Of a stretch of 36,772 nt of DNA, positions 25,114-32,702 are shown piece by piece. The stretch is from positions 1 through 36,772 of the forward strand of contig DASXSE010000077.1 in the NCBI GenBank assembly GCA_036506175.1, written 5' to 3'. The position numbers and the translations under genes were made by a program. The stretch comes from JAIBJP01 sp036506175 (GTDB lineage Bacteria > Actinomycetota > Thermoleophilia > Gaiellales > Gaiellaceae). How positions within the stretch are numbered: the first letter of the stretch is position 1; every line of letters starts with the position of its first letter. The notes under the pieces were generated by a model that was not told where the DNA came from, ran no database searches, and saw only the letters and a program-made list of their open reading frames with translations.

Positions 25114-25509
25114 CTACCGGCGGCGACGCTTCAGCTCGAGGTACGTTGTCGAGTCGGGCGCGACCAGACCGAGATGGTCGACCGCGAGGCCCTGGATTCT
25201 CCCCGCCGCAATGGCCGTCGAGAGCTTCGTCTGGAGGGCATCGCGCTGCGCGGCCAGCTTCTGCTTCTCCCCGTCCAGCTGCTCGACGCGGACGTTGAGG
25301 CGCAGGGCCGCCACGTTCAGAGCGACGATCCCCGCGAGCAGGACAGCGATGACCGCGATCCAGAGCACGCCGCCGGCGACTCTCGGGGCGGAACGCGTGT
25401 CCGGCGCGACGCGCGGGCGAACCGCGCGCCGCGCCGGCTCCCGGCGAACTCGCGTGCGAGGCTTCGGCGCGTCATAGGGGCGGGCCTGGGCGGGCGCGAA
25501 GCTCGCCAT
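25114..25509 (-). CDS. ftsL: FtsL-like septum protein
   Basis: A 131-residue bitopic protein with a basic, Pro/Arg-rich cytoplasmic tail (about 1-46), one transmembrane helix (about 48-68) and an extracytoplasmic leucine-zipper-like segment (about 70-105) ending in RIQGLAVDHLGLVAPDSTTYLEL. Sequence conservation in this family is low. The call rests on topology, the coiled coil and its place between rsmH and ftsI. The start ATG 25509 overlaps the rsmH stop by 1 nt within ATGA, so it is translationally coupled; a longer reading to 25665 would lie inside rsmH. Confidence 0.88.
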   Translation of the reverse strand: MASFAPAQARPYDAPKPRTRVRREPARRAVRPRVAPDTRSAPRVAGGVLWIAVIAVLLAGIVALNVAALRLNVRVEQLDGEKQKLAAQRDALQTKLSTAIAAGRIQGLAVDHLGLVAPDSTTYLELKRRRR

Positions 25510-26483
25510 CACGCCTCCTCCGGTTTCTGGGCGACGCGGAGGCGGGCTGAGGCGGAACGAGGGTTCTCGGCGATCTCGTGGGGGGAGGGACGAACCGCCT
25601 TGCGCGTGAGGATGCGCAGCGTCGGCTCGCGCCCGCACACACAAACGGGAAGATCGGGCGGGCAAGTGCAGCCTTTCGCCTGTGCCACGAAGAAGCGCTT
25701 CACGATCCGGTCCTCGAGCGAGTGGAAGCTGATCACCGCCACACGCCCGCCCGGACGGAGCATCGAGAGGACGGCGGGAAGCGCGCGCTCGAGCGACGCA
25801 AGCTCGTCGTTGACCGCGATGCGCAGCGCCTGGAACACGCGCTTCGCGGGATGGCCATCGCCGAAGCGCCGCGGCGCCGGGATCGCGGCCTTGACGACCT
25901 CGACGAGGTCGGCGGTGCGCTCGAAGGGCCGCTCCTTGCGGCGGCGAACGAGTGCCTGTGCGATCTGCCTCGAGAAGCGCTCCTCACCGTATCGGCGGAA
26001 GATGGTCGCGAGCTCGCGCTCATCCCATTCGTTCACGACGTCGGCCGCGGTGAGCGGGCCGGACGGATCCATCCGCATGTCGAGCGGCGCGTCCACGGCG
26101 TACGAAAACCCGCGCTCGGGACGGTCGATTTGCATACTCGAAACACCGAGGTCGAGGAGAACGGCGTCGGCTTCAACGCCGTTGTCTGCAAGCTGGGAGA
26201 GTACGACGGCGAAGTCTCCGCGCAGGAAGCGAGCCTGCACGCCTGCACCGCGTTCGAAGCTCTCGAAGTACGGGCGCACCGTTGCGTCGCGGTCGACTGC
26301 GATGAAGCGCCCCTTCCCTTCGAGGTCGGCTGCGAGCAGACGTGCGTGGCCGCCGGCTCCAAAGGTGGCGTCGACAACGGTCTCACCGGGCTGGACCGCG
26401 AGGAGCTCCCGCACCTCCTCGGCGAGGACGGGGACGTGGTCAGTCCTGCTTCGCTGCAAGGCGCTCGGCAACAAGCTCCACAC
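25509..26483 (-). CDS. rsmH: 16S rRNA m4C1402 methyltransferase RsmH (MraW)
   Basis: An S-adenosylmethionine enzyme that methylates N4 of C1402 in 16S rRNA. It has DHVPVLAEEV, the SAM loop VDATFGAGGHARLL, LLDLGVSSMQIDRPERGFSY, LDMRMDP, a central helical domain and GGRVAVISFHSLEDRIVKRFF with the RsmH-typical cysteines CTCPPDLPVCVCG. I chose GTG 26483 (324 residues), with AGAGG about 9 nt upstream. TTG 26459 (316 residues) is an alternative without a good Shine-Dalgarno sequence. Either way it overlaps the end of mraZ by 20-44 nt. Confidence 0.95.
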   Translation of the reverse strand: MWSLLPSALQRSRTDHVPVLAEEVRELLAVQPGETVVDATFGAGGHARLLAADLEGKGRFIAVDRDATVRPYFESFERGAGVQARFLRGDFAVVLSQLADNGVEADAVLLDLGVSSMQIDRPERGFSYAVDAPLDMRMDPSGPLTAADVVNEWDERELATIFRRYGEERFSRQIAQALVRRRKERPFERTADLVEVVKAAIPAPRRFGDGHPAKRVFQALRIAVNDELASLERALPAVLSMLRPGGRVAVISFHSLEDRIVKRFFVAQAKGCTCPPDLPVCVCGREPTLRILTRKAVRPSPHEIAENPRSASARLRVAQKPEEA

Positions 26484-26874
26484 TCCCTTCGACCTCTTTG
26501 AGCTGTTCGCGCCAGGCGGCGCGGTCCCAGATCTCGACGTGGTCCCGGACCCCGGCGACGACGACTTCACGGCCCAGGCGTCCGTGCTCCATGAGCGCCG
26601 GCGGCAACATAATGCGGCCCTGCTTGTCCAGTTCCGTTTCCGTCGCGCCCGCGAACATGAAGCGGCTCATCTGCCGTGCCTCGCGGCTGAATGGGTTGAG
26701 CCCCTCGAGGCGCGCCGACACGAAGGTACCCCAGTCGTCGCGCGTGAAGACGAACAGGCAGCCGTCCATGCCGCGCGTGACCACGACACCGCCTCCCAGC
26801 GCTTGGCGAAACTTGGCCGGAAGCGTGAGTCGGTTTTTCTCATCGAGGGTGTGCTCGTACTCGCCGAGTAGCAT
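26440..26874 (-). CDS. mraZ: Transcriptional regulator MraZ
   Basis: A 144-residue protein with two AbrB-like swapped-hairpin repeats, forming a ring that binds DNA upstream of its own gene. Repeat 1 contains GEYEHTLDEKNRLTLPAKFR (about 4-23) and repeat 2 contains ATETELDKQGRIMLPPALME (about 77-96). The signature D-xK-xRxxLP occurs in both. ATG 26874 is well defined. As in other bacteria it is the first dcw gene, and the four MraZ boxes with a promoter lie 17-57 nt upstream, so autoregulation of the operon is expected. Confidence 0.97.
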   Translation of the reverse strand: MLLGEYEHTLDEKNRLTLPAKFRQALGGGVVVTRGMDGCLFVFTRDDWGTFVSARLEGLNPFSREARQMSRFMFAGATETELDKQGRIMLPPALMEHGRLGREVVVAGVRDHVEIWDRAAWREQLKEVEGSVELVAERLAAKQD

Positions 26875-26890
26875 CGAACCGCCTGGCTCC

Positions 26891-26930
26891 TATCTCCCAC
26901 TTTCTCCCACTGTAAACCACTATCTCCCAC
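26891..26930 (-). promoter_or_regulatory. Four tandem 10-bp MraZ boxes
   Basis: Four direct repeats with exact 10-bp period fill 26891-26930. Read on the minus strand, three have the core GTGGGAGA followed by TA or AA, and the second from the promoter side is a decayed GTGGTTTACA. MraZ is known to bind TGGG-type or AAAGTGG-type boxes with one helical turn spacing. The decayed box is the one that contains the -10 hexamer, which may explain why it diverged. Confidence 0.85.
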
Positions 26931-26937
26931 TTGGCAA
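26909..26937 (-). promoter_or_regulatory. Promoter of the dcw operon
   Basis: On the minus strand TTGCCA (26937-26932) is separated by exactly 17 nt from TACAGT (26914-26909). This is a good fit to the vegetative -35 (5/6) and a fair fit to -10 (4/6). Transcription would start near 26900, giving a roughly 25-nt leader before mraZ. The elements overlap the MraZ boxes, so bound MraZ should block RNA polymerase. Confidence 0.65.
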
Positions 26938-26965
26938 CCCCTGAGGCCCACAAAAAGGAGGACGC

Positions 26966-27124
26966 GTGGAAACGTCGGAATTGACGAAGGAACGGCTCGC
27001 CGAGCTCCTGCGGGAAGCTGAGCGTGCGCACGCCGAGTTCGAGCGAGAGCTCGGGTACCGCGACGAGGACTGGCCCGCCTGGTACGCGGGCTACATCCTG
27101 GAGCAGCTCAAGAGCGCGGGTTAG
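26966..27124 (+). CDS. Small 52-residue protein with RDEDWPAWYA motif
   Basis: A short frame beginning GTG 26966 after a strong AAGGAGG (26955-26961, 4-nt spacing). It encodes 52 residues: a charged helix TKERLAELLREAERAHAEFERELG, then YRDEDWPAWYAGYILEQL. The Trp/Tyr-rich DEDWPAWYA block recalls a conserved motif I have seen in small bacterial proteins of unknown function. Charged residues, GC-rich third positions and the Shine-Dalgarno sequence support coding. It diverges from mraZ over 91 nt, and its stop shares the TTAG tetranucleotide with the convergent kinase gene. Confidence 0.75.
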   Translation: METSELTKERLAELLREAERAHAEFERELGYRDEDWPAWYAGYILEQLKSAG

Positions 27125-27927
27125 ACCCCGTGAGCACCACGCCTCGCCAGCGCGGCGGCTCCTGTGCGAGCGGCGAGAGCGATCGCCTCGTCGACCGGTA
27201 GCCCTTCTCCGAGCCCGTAAGTAAGCCCGGCGGCGAAGCTGTCCCCGGCGCCGTATGTGTCGTGCACCGGTCCCGGCACAGCGGCGGCCTGATAGTGACT
27301 CGGGCCGCCCTCGACCGTGAAGGTGCCCCCGAGCTGGCCCACGGTGGCGACGTCGATCCGAGGCGCCGGATCGAGGTCACCCGGCTTGTAGGTCTCCCCT
27401 GCGTCGTTGCGACTGCGCACGAGAGCATCGAGGTCGACGCGAGCCTCCCTCAGGGCCGCGAGCGACCGGGCGGTGGCTACGAGGACTCTCGCGCCGCGGG
27501 CCGCTCTCGCGGCAGCCGGGTCGCCGCTGACGAAATAGACGGCATCCATCTCCGCGAGCTCGTCCCACGGGAGATCGTCCGAGCGCCGCGGCCCCAGACG
27601 CTCTCCGATCACGGTGATCGTCCGCTCGCCCGCGGCGTCGACGAACGTGAACCCCCGCCGCTGGGGCTCCGCCCGGATAGCGGCGTGGACGCGCACTCCG
27701 TAGTCAGCGAGGGCGGGCGCGACGCGTTTGCCGAGCTCGTCGTCGCCGATCGCCGTGAAGAGGGTGCTTGCGCCGGCAAGCCGCGCGAGCTGCACCGCAG
27801 CCACGGCCCCGCCGCCGGCTGCCTCCGCCCACGTCTCGAGCGCGTGCACGATCTCGCCTCGGGCGGGGACGCGGTCGACCCGTACGAACTCGATCCACTC
27901 GACGTGTCCGACAACGGCGAGGTTCAT
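27121..27927 (-). CDS. PfkB-family carbohydrate kinase
   Basis: A 268-residue ribokinase-fold kinase. It begins MNLAVVGHVEWIEFV, has the glycine-rich GGGAVAAVQLARLG-like motif (about 38-51), FTAIGDDELGKRV (about 57-69) and the second PfkB signature DTYGAGDSFAAGL (about 223-235), in which D229 is the catalytic base. At 268 residues it is at the short end of the family (usually about 300). The substrate cannot be assigned; nucleoside, sugar and sugar-phosphate kinases share these motifs. It stands alone on its strand, divergent from the sigma factor gene. Confidence 0.88.
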   Translation of the reverse strand: MNLAVVGHVEWIEFVRVDRVPARGEIVHALETWAEAAGGGAVAAVQLARLAGASTLFTAIGDDELGKRVAPALADYGVRVHAAIRAEPQRRGFTFVDAAGERTITVIGERLGPRRSDDLPWDELAEMDAVYFVSGDPAAARAARGARVLVATARSLAALREARVDLDALVRSRNDAGETYKPGDLDPAPRIDVATVGQLGGTFTVEGGPSHYQAAAVPGPVHDTYGAGDSFAAGLTYGLGEGLPVDEAIALAARTGAAALARRGAHGV

Positions 27928-27971
27928 CGCCGTGCAGTCTCACACCTCGACCGCCTTCGTCGTTACAACGG

Positions 27972-28433
27972 ATGATGGAAGCCGTGGCGATCCCCCCGTT
28001 CGAGCGGTTCTACGCCGAGACGCGCGACGAAATCTGGCTCTATCTCGTGCGCCTGCTCGGTCGGGAGACCGCAGAGGACGCCTTCCAGGAGACGTTCCTG
28101 CGCGCGCTACGTGCTTATCCGCGCCTGGAGCATGCGCGCCATCTGCGCGCCTGGGCATTCACGATCGCGACCCGCGTGGCGATCGACGAGCGCCGGCGGC
28201 GTGCGCCGGCCGGCACGGTGCCCGAGTTGGCCGCCGACGATCCGAGGCCCGCCTACGCGGAGCTCGATCATCTCGCCGGAGAGCTTCCGGCGAAGGAGCG
28301 TGCCGCCGTCGTGCTCCGCTACGGCTACGACTTGCCTTACGCCGACATCGCCGCTGCGCTCGGCTCGAGCGAGGAAGCCGCTCGTCAGGCCACCTCCTCG
28401 GGCGTGCGCAGGTTGAGAAGGAGGATCACATGA
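27972..28433 (+). CDS. ECF-type RNA polymerase sigma factor
   Basis: A 153-residue sigma-70 factor with only regions 2 and 4. Region 2 is FERFYAETRDEIWLYLVRLLG with EDAFQETFLRALRAYPRL (about 10-56) and RAWAFTIATRVAIDERRRR. Region 4 is LPAKERAAVVLRYGYDLPYADIAAALG with the helix-turn-helix (starting about 104). I used ATG 27972, followed at once by a second ATG; no clear Shine-Dalgarno sequence is seen. Its stop overlaps the alkyltransferase start (ATGA), so the two are coupled. No anti-sigma factor gene is nearby. Confidence 0.9.
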   Translation: MMEAVAIPPFERFYAETRDEIWLYLVRLLGRETAEDAFQETFLRALRAYPRLEHARHLRAWAFTIATRVAIDERRRRAPAGTVPELAADDPRPAYAELDHLAGELPAKERAAVVLRYGYDLPYADIAAALGSSEEAARQATSSGVRRLRRRIT

Positions 28434-28993
28434 CCGTTCCCGCCGAGCTCGACCAGACGTTCCGCGCGCGCGCCTCCGCCGAAGGGGCGCTCGACGTCGC
28501 GTACGACTTCACGGACTCCCCCATCGGCAAGCTTCTGGTCGCGGCCACCGACCGCGGTGTCTGCCGCATCTCCTTCGACCCCGATCCCGATCGGGAGCTC
28601 GAGAGCCTCGCGCGTGTGCACGGTGTCCGCGTGCTTCGGTCTCCCAATCCGCTGACCGATGTGCGCCGCGAGCTGGACGAGTATTTCGCCTCGAAGCGGC
28701 GCGATTTCGACCTCTCTGTCGACCTGGAGTCCCTCCCCGGCTTCCAGCGACTCGTCCTCACCGAGCTGCAGCGCGTTCCGTACGGGCGGACGGACACGTA
28801 CGGAGGGCTGGCCGCCAAGATCGGCCGGCCGCGCGCGGCCCGCGCGGTCGGAGGCGCCCTGAACCGCAATCCGATCCCGATCGTCGTCCCCTGCCACCGA
28901 GTGGTGGGATCGAGTGGAAGCCTGGTCGGCTACGCGGGCGGCCTCGAGCGGAAGGAGAAGCTGCTGACCCTCGAGGGCGCCTTGCTCGGTTAG
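28430..28993 (+). CDS. ogt: Methylated-DNA-protein cysteine methyltransferase
   Basis: A 187-residue suicide repair protein that removes O6-alkyl groups from guanine. The C-terminal domain has PYGRTDTYGGLAAKIGRPRAARAVGGALNRNPIPIVVPCHRV, where PCHR holds the acceptor Cys (155), followed by VGYAGGLERKEKLLTLEG. An N-terminal roughly 25-residue preface (VPAELDQTFRARASAEGALDVAYDF) precedes the Ogt N-domain. It starts at ATG 28430 (ATGA overlap with the sigma factor, GGAGG upstream at 28420-28424). Its stop shares TTAG with the convergent hyuB stop. Confidence 0.94.
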   Translation: MTVPAELDQTFRARASAEGALDVAYDFTDSPIGKLLVAATDRGVCRISFDPDPDRELESLARVHGVRVLRSPNPLTDVRRELDEYFASKRRDFDLSVDLESLPGFQRLVLTELQRVPYGRTDTYGGLAAKIGRPRAARAVGGALNRNPIPIVVPCHRVVGSSGSLVGYAGGLERKEKLLTLEGALLG

Positions 28994-30462
28994 GCGCGTC
29001 CGTATCCGCCGCCGCCCGGCGTCTCGACGGTGAGAATGTCGCCGGGCTCGAGATCCCCCGTGATCTTGGCGGGTATGTCTACGTCGTTCAACAGGTTGCG
29101 CCCGCGGTCTCCGGGCTGGCCTCCCGCGGCGCCTTGCGGCGCTCGCCCGCGCCGCTCCGTGATCAGGGAGAAGCGGCAGGCCTCGAGCACCTCGAGCTCT
29201 CGGACGACGCCGTCGCCGCCGCGGCGCGCTCCAGCGCCCCCGGATCCTCGTCGGAGCGCATAGCGTCGAACGCGCAGCGGATAGGCGAGCTCCAGCGCCT
29301 CGACGGGCGTATTCAGGGTGTTGGACATCGTCACATGGACGGCCGAGGGCCCAGCCGCGTCCGGGCAGGCGCCCTGACCGCCGCCGATCGTCTCGTAGTA
29401 GGTGAAGCCGGAGCTCCCCAGCGTGAGGTTGTTCATCGTCCCTTGCCCCTGGGCAGGCACTTCGGTCGCCTGGGCAAACGCCGCAAAGAGCACATCGACG
29501 ATTCGGCACGAGGTTTCGACGTTGCCCGCGGCGACGGCGGCGGGCGGCCGCGCATTGACGAGTGAGCCCTCCGGCGCCGATACCGTCACGGGCGCGAAGG
29601 CGCCGCCAGAGGCGGGAACGTCTGGATCGGTGAGGCAGCGGACGACGAAGTACGCGGCCGAGCGGGTCACGGCCAACGGGCAATTGAGATTTCCCGAGTG
29701 TTGTGGCGCCGTCCCCTTGAAGTCGATCGCGATTTCGTCACCCGTCAAAGTCACGGTCGCGCGGATCTCGAGCTCGCCTTCACGCCCCTCGAGGAAATCC
29801 ACGGCTTCGTAACGACCGTCGGGGAGCCGGTCGACGGCGGCGCGCACACGGCGCTCCGAGTAGGCGTAGAGCTCGTCCATCGCGGCCGCGACGGAATCCG
29901 CGCCGCGGCTCTCGCAGAGCTCCTCCAAGCGGCGCGCGGCGAGACGGTGAGCGGCGAGTTGCGCCCTGATGTCCCCACGGCGCTCATCGGGATTCCGCAT
30001 CTGCGAGATCAGCCGCTCGAGCACGCGGTCGTCCAAACGGGTCGGTGGGATGACGACGCCCTCGTCCGCGAGAGTCGTCGAGTCGGAAGGCAGGCTCCCG
30101 GGCTCCTTCGCGCCCACGTCGGCGTGGTGGGCTCGGGTGACAGCGAAGCCGACTGCCGTTCGTGTGACGAGGGTGATATCCGGGAGGTGCGTGCCGCCCG
30201 CGAAGGGGTCGTTGAGGATGAAGATGTCGTTCGGGGCGGGGTCGAGCGCCCGGACCGCGGCCACGGCCTCGGGCATGGCCCCGAGGTGGACGGGGATGTG
30301 CTCGGCTTGAGCGACCATGCGTCCGTCGGCGGCGAAGAGAGCGGCCGAGCAATCGCGGCGCTCCTTGATGTTGGCGGAGAAGGCGGAGCGGATGAGCGCG
30401 GCGCCCATCTCGTCGCAGACGGCGCGGAGCGCGCTGCCGATGACTTGGAGCTCGATTTTCAC
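28990..30462 (-). CDS. hyuB: Hydantoinase/oxoprolinase B-type subunit
   Basis: A 490-residue HyuB-family protein, one half of an ATP-dependent amidohydrolase complex (N-methylhydantoinase, 5-oxoprolinase or related acetone/acetophenone carboxylase families). It has RSAFSANIKERRDCSAALF (about 25-43), HIPVHLGAMPEAV, NDPFAGGTHLPDITLV (about 84-99), HHADVGAKEPGS (about 111-122) and the usual end VETPGGGGYGRA. The GTG start overlaps the hyuA stop by 4 nt (GTGA). The substrate cannot be read from sequence. Confidence 0.93.
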   Translation of the reverse strand: MKIELQVIGSALRAVCDEMGAALIRSAFSANIKERRDCSAALFAADGRMVAQAEHIPVHLGAMPEAVAAVRALDPAPNDIFILNDPFAGGTHLPDITLVTRTAVGFAVTRAHHADVGAKEPGSLPSDSTTLADEGVVIPPTRLDDRVLERLISQMRNPDERRGDIRAQLAAHRLAARRLEELCESRGADSVAAAMDELYAYSERRVRAAVDRLPDGRYEAVDFLEGREGELEIRATVTLTGDEIAIDFKGTAPQHSGNLNCPLAVTRSAAYFVVRCLTDPDVPASGGAFAPVTVSAPEGSLVNARPPAAVAAGNVETSCRIVDVLFAAFAQATEVPAQGQGTMNNLTLGSSGFTYYETIGGGQGACPDAAGPSAVHVTMSNTLNTPVEALELAYPLRVRRYALRRGSGGAGARRGGDGVVRELEVLEACRFSLITERRGRAPQGAAGGQPGDRGRNLLNDVDIPAKITGDLEPGDILTVETPGGGGYGRA

Positions 30463-32210
30463 GATCTCGTCAGGATCAGCGTGCTATCTCCCTTCCCATC
30501 CCTAACCCCCACCCACCCCGGGGGGACCCAGCAAGTCGCGCCGTCGAGCTCCACGAGCTCGGGCCCGGAGACACGCAACGTGCCGGCCGCGGGAAGGTGA
30601 AGCTCCGGGCCGGGGCGCACCTCGGCCGTCCGCACCGCGACGAGCTCGACGGGCCGCGCGCGATCCGAGTATCCGTACCGCTCCTCGTGCGCGTTGTGGA
30701 AGCTCTCCGCCAGGTCGCCGCCGAGCGGAACGGTCAGCTCGAACGACTGTCCGCGATAGCGCAAATCGGCCTCCCCCTTCGCCGGGAGATCGCCGTCGTC
30801 GACGTCGTCGAGCAGCCGCACGTACGAGACCACCCGATCGCGGCGCTCGTCGCTCGCGACCAGCCCAAGCGCGGACAGAACCCCAGCGGCCGCCGGCACG
30901 AGCACCGTTCCCACACCGAGCTCCTCCGCTAACTCGCAAGCGTGCAGCGGGCCCGCGCCGCCGAAAGCGACCAGGCCGAACTCCCGCGGATCGTGGCCGC
31001 GCTCGACCGAGATCACTCGCAGAGCGCGGAGCATCTCCGCGTTCACGGCGGCCACCACCGCCCCCGGCTCGATCCCCGCCATCGCACGCTCCGCCGCTCC
31101 GCGGTCGAGCTCGACGCCCCCTGCAAGCCGCTCGGGCAGGCGTCCGAGGAGGAGGTTTGCGTCGGTGACCGTCGGACGCGTTCCACCGCGCCCGTAACAC
31201 GCGGGGCCAGGATCGGCACCCGCGCTCTCGGGCCCGACGCGCAAGGCTCCCCCCGAGTCATGCCAGACGATCGAGCCGCCCCCCGCGCCGACGGTGTGAA
31301 CGTCGACGGTCGGCAGGCGGAGCGGGAAGCCCCCGACCTCCCGGTCGCCTGCGCGTTGAGCCTGCCCGCCTGCGATGAGAGAGACATCGGTGGACGTCCC
31401 TCCCATGTCGAAGGAGATGGCGCGCTCGAGGCCGGCACGACGCGCAACGAGGGCAGCGCCCACGGCACCCGCAGCCGGACCGGAAACGAGCGCCCAGGCA
31501 GGATGCAGAGCGGCCTCCGCCACCGAAGCGACGCCGCCCGAAGAGCACATGACGAGCGGCTCCGGGAGCCCCGCGTCGGCACACGCCTCGGCCAGGGCAC
31601 CCAGATACCGGGACACCACTGGGCCCAGATACGCATCCACCGCCGTCGTCGACGCGCGCTCGTATTCGCGAAACTCAGGGGAGACCTCGTGCGAGGCGAC
31701 GACATGCGCGCCCGGCAGCCGTCGGCGCAGCTCGTCGGCCACCCGCTTCTCATGCGTCGGATCACGAAAGGAGAAGAGGAGGCAAACAGCCACTGCCTCC
31801 GCGTCGATCGCGGGCAGGGAGTCGAGATCGAGCTCTTCGATAACCCCCTCCGGCCCCACGCGCTCTGCGACGCCGTAGCAGCGCTCCAGCGGCACCAGCG
31901 GTTTCGGATGCTCGGCGCACAGCCGGTACAGATGAGCGCGCGCCTGCCGGCGCAGATGGAGGAGGTGCTCGAAGCCCGCTGTCGCCACGAATGCCGTGCG
32001 GGCGCCTTTCCGCTCGAGAAGGGCGTTCGTCGCGACCGTCGTTCCATGGGTGAACCGCTCGACGCGCATGGCGCCGACAGCCGTGGCGGCCGCGACGACA
32101 GACTCCTCCTGCCTCGCGGCCGTCGGAACCTTCGCCGTCATCAGCCGTCCGTCCGTGAGCAGCACGGCGTCGGTGAACGTCCCGCCGACGTCGATCCCGA
32201 GCACGCTCAC
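30459..32210 (-). CDS. hyuA: Hydantoinase/oxoprolinase A-type subunit
   Basis: The ATP-binding partner of HyuB, about 583 residues. It has VLGIDVGGTFTDAVL at the N-terminus, HGTTVATNALLERKG, then SPEFREYERASTTAVDAYL, MCSSGGVASVAEA, SGPAAGAVGAA, the second phosphate loop FDMGGTSTDVSLI and VFGGAGPLHACELA-like AFGGAGPLHACELAEELG. This is the complete ASKHA-type core. I set the start at GTG 32210, which puts the GIDVGG motif at the family's normal place. GTG 32228 is possible but leaves only 2 nt to the divergent lipoprotein start. No promoter space exists between the two genes. Confidence 0.92.
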   Translation of the reverse strand: MSVLGIDVGGTFTDAVLLTDGRLMTAKVPTAARQEESVVAAATAVGAMRVERFTHGTTVATNALLERKGARTAFVATAGFEHLLHLRRQARAHLYRLCAEHPKPLVPLERCYGVAERVGPEGVIEELDLDSLPAIDAEAVAVCLLFSFRDPTHEKRVADELRRRLPGAHVVASHEVSPEFREYERASTTAVDAYLGPVVSRYLGALAEACADAGLPEPLVMCSSGGVASVAEAALHPAWALVSGPAAGAVGAALVARRAGLERAISFDMGGTSTDVSLIAGGQAQRAGDREVGGFPLRLPTVDVHTVGAGGGSIVWHDSGGALRVGPESAGADPGPACYGRGGTRPTVTDANLLLGRLPERLAGGVELDRGAAERAMAGIEPGAVVAAVNAEMLRALRVISVERGHDPREFGLVAFGGAGPLHACELAEELGVGTVLVPAAAGVLSALGLVASDERRDRVVSYVRLLDDVDDGDLPAKGEADLRYRGQSFELTVPLGGDLAESFHNAHEERYGYSDRARPVELVAVRTAEVRPGPELHLPAAGTLRVSGPELVELDGATCWVPPGWVGVRDGKGDSTLILTRS

Positions 32211-32230
32211 GGGTGAAGATGTTGGCACCG

Positions 32231-32659
32231 ATGCGCCGTGTCCTGCTCGTCACGCTCCTCGCGGTCGCGTCCTGCGGAGGCAGCGGCGGCTCGAAGGCGA
32301 TCATCGAAACCGCGTCAGGTGACGTCGTCGTCCACGTCGAGATCGCCGATAGCTCCGCCGAGCGGGCCCGCGGCCTGATGGGGCGCACCGAGCTCCCATC
32401 CGAAAGCGGCATGGTCTTCGTGTTCCCGCAGGACACCCACGCGGGCTTCTGGATGAAGGACACGCTCATCCCCCTCTCGATCGCCTTCTACGACCGCACC
32501 GGGCGCATCGTCAAGCTCCTGGACATGACGCCGTGCAAGCAGGACCCGTGCCGGGTTTACGGACCCGGAGTCGCCTTCCGCGGCGCACTCGAAGTCCCTA
32601 GAGGAGCGTTCACCCGCTGGGGCGTGCGGGACGGCGACATCCTGCGGGTGGAACGTTGA
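32231..32659 (+). CDS. DUF192 lipoprotein
   Basis: A 142-residue DUF192 protein. The N-terminus MRRVLLVTLLAVASC is a short lipoprotein signal with lipobox VASC and lipidated Cys15, so it should be anchored outside the membrane. The domain shows ARGLMGRTELPSESGMVFVF (about 50-69), FWMKDTLIPLSIAFYD (about 77-92), KLLDMTPCKQDPCRVY and a closing WGVRDGDIL. DUF192 function is unsettled. I chose ATG 32231 because the signal sequence begins there; in-frame GTG 32213 and ATG 32219 would add up to six residues. Confidence 0.88.
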   Translation: MRRVLLVTLLAVASCGGSGGSKAIIETASGDVVVHVEIADSSAERARGLMGRTELPSESGMVFVFPQDTHAGFWMKDTLIPLSIAFYDRTGRIVKLLDMTPCKQDPCRVYGPGVAFRGALEVPRGAFTRWGVRDGDILRVER

Positions 32660-32702
32660 GCCACGGCTCGGCGTTGTAGTCCATGGCGACAAAGGAGGAG
32701 CG

